Shown here: piece by piece, positions 62,023-64,000 of the stretch
How the letters are laid out: each line of letters starts with the position of its first letter
Numbering within the stretch: the first letter of the stretch is position 1
Assembly: GCF_012935325.2 (NCBI RefSeq)
Contig: NZ_JABBYG020000010.1
Span: forward strand, 186,001 to 250,000
DNA from: Paenibacillus sp. PL91
GTDB taxonomy: Bacteria > Bacillota > Bacilli > Paenibacillales > Paenibacillaceae
DNA length: 64,000 nucleotides
Direction of reading: 5' to 3'
Program-made: the position numbers and the translations under genes
Notes under the pieces: generated by a model
The model's input: only the letters and a program-made list of their open reading frames with translations
Databases searched by the model: none
What the model was told of the DNA's origin: nothing

Positions 62023-63849
62023 GTGGAAGGAAGGTACATGCAGATGAATAAAGTCTCCTTTCGGTTGGCCTCATCCTTCCGCAATCGGATGATTCTCATT
62101 TTTTTTATGATCATAATCGTTCCGTTTCTGCTGTTTGCGTATTACGCGCATATCAAATCGATTGAGGGCATTTCCAATACGAATACGACGATGTCCATGA
62201 GCTATCTTCTCCAGGCGAGAAAAAACTTCGAAATTTATCTCAATAAATTAAACGAACAGGTGAATGAAGTGATCGGCAATAAAGCGCTTCAGGATTTGCT
62301 TGAAAAAGAACCACGGGATCAAGCCGAAGAAGAAGCGTTTACAGTCAATCTGCTGACGGTGCTTTATCATGCGACTCCAGCCATTGATGCTTTCCGGGTT
62401 AAGGTTTATCCGATTGTACCGACGGATTACCCTTCATACATGAGGACGATTGATGAATCGGTGCGCATAGGCGATCAGTATTGGTTCCAGCGCTCTAAGG
62501 CTACGGTTAGCCCGACCTGGTATTTGACCATGCCGCAGCAAGGCAAATATGCAAAGCCGCTGCTCTCTTATGTCAAACGTTTTTCGGGACTGTACGACCA
62601 AAAACTGAGAGGAATCATCGCTACGGATCTGTCTGAGGATTATTTGAAGCGCTATTTCTCGCCATCCGACCAACTAAAGGATCAGAAGCTGCTGCTTATA
62701 AATGAGAAAGGGATCGTACATTACGATTCCTCGGTTAATGAATGGACCGGGAAGCCGTTTCCGTCAGCATCATTCATCTCATATATGAACACCGGCGATG
62801 AAGGCTCCAAATCGATTGCGATTGAAGGGGAAACCTATTTGGCTACCTATATAAGGATGGCTAACCATCCATGGACAATCGTAAGCCTGACTCCCCTTCA
62901 CGAGCTGACGGGGACGATTGATGAGATTAACCGCATGCTCGTTATCTTTCTGATCGTATATCTTGTTTGCTGTATTAGCGTCGTCTTTTATATTACCGCT
63001 TATTACACGCAGCCCATCGCTCATCTGGTTCGAATCATGAGAAGACTGGAAGCGGACAACCTGCATTATTTGCTGCCTTGGTCGTCACGAAAGGATGAGG
63101 TTGGATGGCTTTATAGAGGAGTCGGCAGCCTGGTTCAGCGAATAGAAGGGTTGATTAAGGAAGCGGCACGCTCGGAGAGGAACAAAAAGGCGCTCGAGTT
63201 TCAAGTGCTTAGCCATCAGATAAATCCGCATTTTTTATACAATACGTTGGAGTCGATCAGGTGGAAGGCGGAAAATCATGGCCGCAGCGATATTAGCGAG
63301 ATGGTGTCGGCACTAGGCAACCTGCTGAGGCTCAGTTTGAATCAAGGCAAAGAGATTACGACGCTGCGCCGCGAGATCGAGCAGGTCAAAGCTTATGTGT
63401 TAATTGAACAAGCGAGGATGGGGAAGGTTGTCCGCATCTTGTATGCATGCGAGGAAGCGACGATGGATTTGCCGTTTTTACGGCTTCTGCTGCAGCCGCT
63501 TGTGGAAAACGCGATCCAGCACAGCGTGCGGGACAACTTCGAGAAAGGCAAAATCATGATAACGGCAAGAAGAGAAGGCGACGATCTCGTAATCGATATC
63601 GCGGATAATGGCAAAGGCATTCCGGCTTCGGTTCTGGAGCAGCTGGAGAAGGAGGAGGAGCCAAGCGTCCAGTTCTCCCATACGCGCAGAGGAGTAGGGC
63701 TTCGCAATGTGAACGATAGGCTTAAGCTTTATTTTGGCGACGCATACAAGCTTCATATTGCAACAGGGCCAGCTATCGGCACGAAGATTACGTTAAGGCA
63801 TCCTATTCTGAAGGAAGGCCAGGATATGGATTCGATCGGGAATGGGTGA
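62023..63849 (+). CDS. YesM-type sensor histidine kinase (locus 3)
   Basis: A 608-residue sensor with helices at about residues 22-45 and 310-330 around an external dCache-like domain. HAMP, His_kinase (SHQINPHFLYNTLESIRWKAE) and HATPase (LLQPLVENAIQHSV, ADNGKGIP) follow. GTG at 62023 is preferred because AGGAGG lies 7 bases upstream; ATG codons at 62038 and 62044 are alternatives. A substrate-binding lipoprotein gene follows 27 bases later. The YesN at 57290 is the probable partner. Confidence 0.9.
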   Translation: MEGRYMQMNKVSFRLASSFRNRMILIFFMIIIVPFLLFAYYAHIKSIEGISNTNTTMSMSYLLQARKNFEIYLNKLNEQVNEVIGNKALQDLLEKEPRDQAEEEAFTVNLLTVLYHATPAIDAFRVKVYPIVPTDYPSYMRTIDESVRIGDQYWFQRSKATVSPTWYLTMPQQGKYAKPLLSYVKRFSGLYDQKLRGIIATDLSEDYLKRYFSPSDQLKDQKLLLINEKGIVHYDSSVNEWTGKPFPSASFISYMNTGDEGSKSIAIEGETYLATYIRMANHPWTIVSLTPLHELTGTIDEINRMLVIFLIVYLVCCISVVFYITAYYTQPIAHLVRIMRRLEADNLHYLLPWSSRKDEVGWLYRGVGSLVQRIEGLIKEAARSERNKKALEFQVLSHQINPHFLYNTLESIRWKAENHGRSDISEMVSALGNLLRLSLNQGKEITTLRREIEQVKAYVLIEQARMGKVVRILYACEEATMDLPFLRLLLQPLVENAIQHSVRDNFEKGKIMITARREGDDLVIDIADNGKGIPASVLEQLEKEEEPSVQFSHTRRGVGLRNVNDRLKLYFGDAYKLHIATGPAIGTKITLRHPILKEGQDMDSIGNG

Positions 63850-63876
63850 AGCGTGAGTATCTAAGGAGGCATAACC

Positions 63877-64000
63877 TTGAAAAACAAACGTACAAACACA
63901 TTTGTTATAAGTATACTCCTGATGTTTATGCTCGTTTTTACTGCTTGCTCGTTTAATGGCATGGGTGGCGGAGATGCGGCAAAGGAAATTCGCAAAGCGA
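63877..64000 (+). CDS. Lipoprotein, probably sugar-binding; start only (cut by window end)
   Basis: TTG at 63877 with AAGGAGG upstream opens a frame encoding a lipoprotein signal (LLMFMLVFTACSF, lipobox FTAC). It continues past the window's last base. Position after a YesM kinase gene suggests an ABC substrate-binding protein, but too little is visible to confirm. Confidence 0.7.
   Translation, partial: MKNKRTNTFVISILLMFMLVFTACSFNGMGGGDAAKEIRKA

Noticed and set aside
1-64000. tRNA, rRNA or known riboswitches
   Set aside because: No cloverleaf with a GTTCRA arm, rRNA core sequence or recognisable riboswitch consensus was found by eye; a covariance-model search would settle it.

Overview
The window looks like a chromosomal segment of a spore-forming Bacillota bacterium, most likely Paenibacillus. 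This is inferred from strong AGGAGG-type ribosome binding sites, frequent TTG/GTG starts, several YesM/YesN-type two-component systems beside sugar ABC transporters, an S-layer-homology protein, a CotH-like protein, and many cytoplasmic glycoside hydrolases. No rRNA, tRNA, CRISPR array, phage module or intact insertion sequence was recognised. The species is an inference.

Layout. 1-8.3 kb: an FAD monooxygenase-like gene with a TetR regulator; a leftward CotH / DUF4956 / VTC-domain cluster in which the VTC gene carries an apparent one-base frameshift; a purple-acid-phosphatase-like metallophosphoesterase; a MarR regulator with an ABC-2 type membrane protein. 8.6-10.8 kb: an OmpR-type two-component system. 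11.0-19.6 kb: a rightward catabolic operon with a urocanase-like enzyme, a 32-codon coupled ORF, a histidine-ammonia-lyase-like enzyme, a hydantoinase/allantoinase-like amidohydrolase, two M20 carbamoyl-amide hydrolases, a decayed betaine-type ABC permease and an IclR regulator. 19.8-20.9 kb: a secreted peptidoglycan-binding protein with long glycine-rich repeats.

21.3-31 kb: carbohydrate locus 1 (GH43, GH88, sugar ABC transporter, YesM/YesN pair). 31-39.4 kb: locus 2 (GntR/LacI-type regulator, sugar ABC transporter, two GH76, an AraC remnant, GH172). 39.6-45 kb: an SLH-GH18 protein, a 123-bp tandem repeat, an AraC regulator and a GH95 fucosidase. 45-57 kb: housekeeping and resistance-like genes (two MocR regulators, an EamA transporter, two DUF445 proteins, a WG-repeat protein, a class D beta-lactamase, Rrf2 with a thioredoxin-reductase-like enzyme, a shortened nucleotidyltransferase, an aminoglycoside-phosphotransferase-like kinase). 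57-64 kb: locus 3 (YesN regulator, GH38, YesM kinase, start of a lipoprotein).

The most interesting system is the 11-19.6 kb operon. It resembles a histidine-utilisation set but is not one. The lyase lacks the Ala-Ser-Gly triad that forms the MIO cofactor (it reads G-A-G-D). The urocanase-like enzyme has Gly where the family signature has its active-site Cys. hutI and hutG are absent; a hydantoin-ring hydrolase and two N-carbamoyl hydrolases are present instead. This fits degradation of a trimethylated histidine betaine, best guess ergothioneine, through thiourocanate and hydantoin-propionate to N-carbamoyl-glutamate and glutamate. A broken betaine-type permease in the same operon suggests that an uptake system was once encoded here. 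The substrate assignment is inference; the sequence features are directly visible.

In the carbohydrate loci, the glycosidases lack signal peptides, so they probably act on oligosaccharides already imported by the neighbouring ABC systems. The GH76/GH172 pairing points to alpha-mannan and furanosidic (possibly D-arabinan or fructan) side chains as a target.
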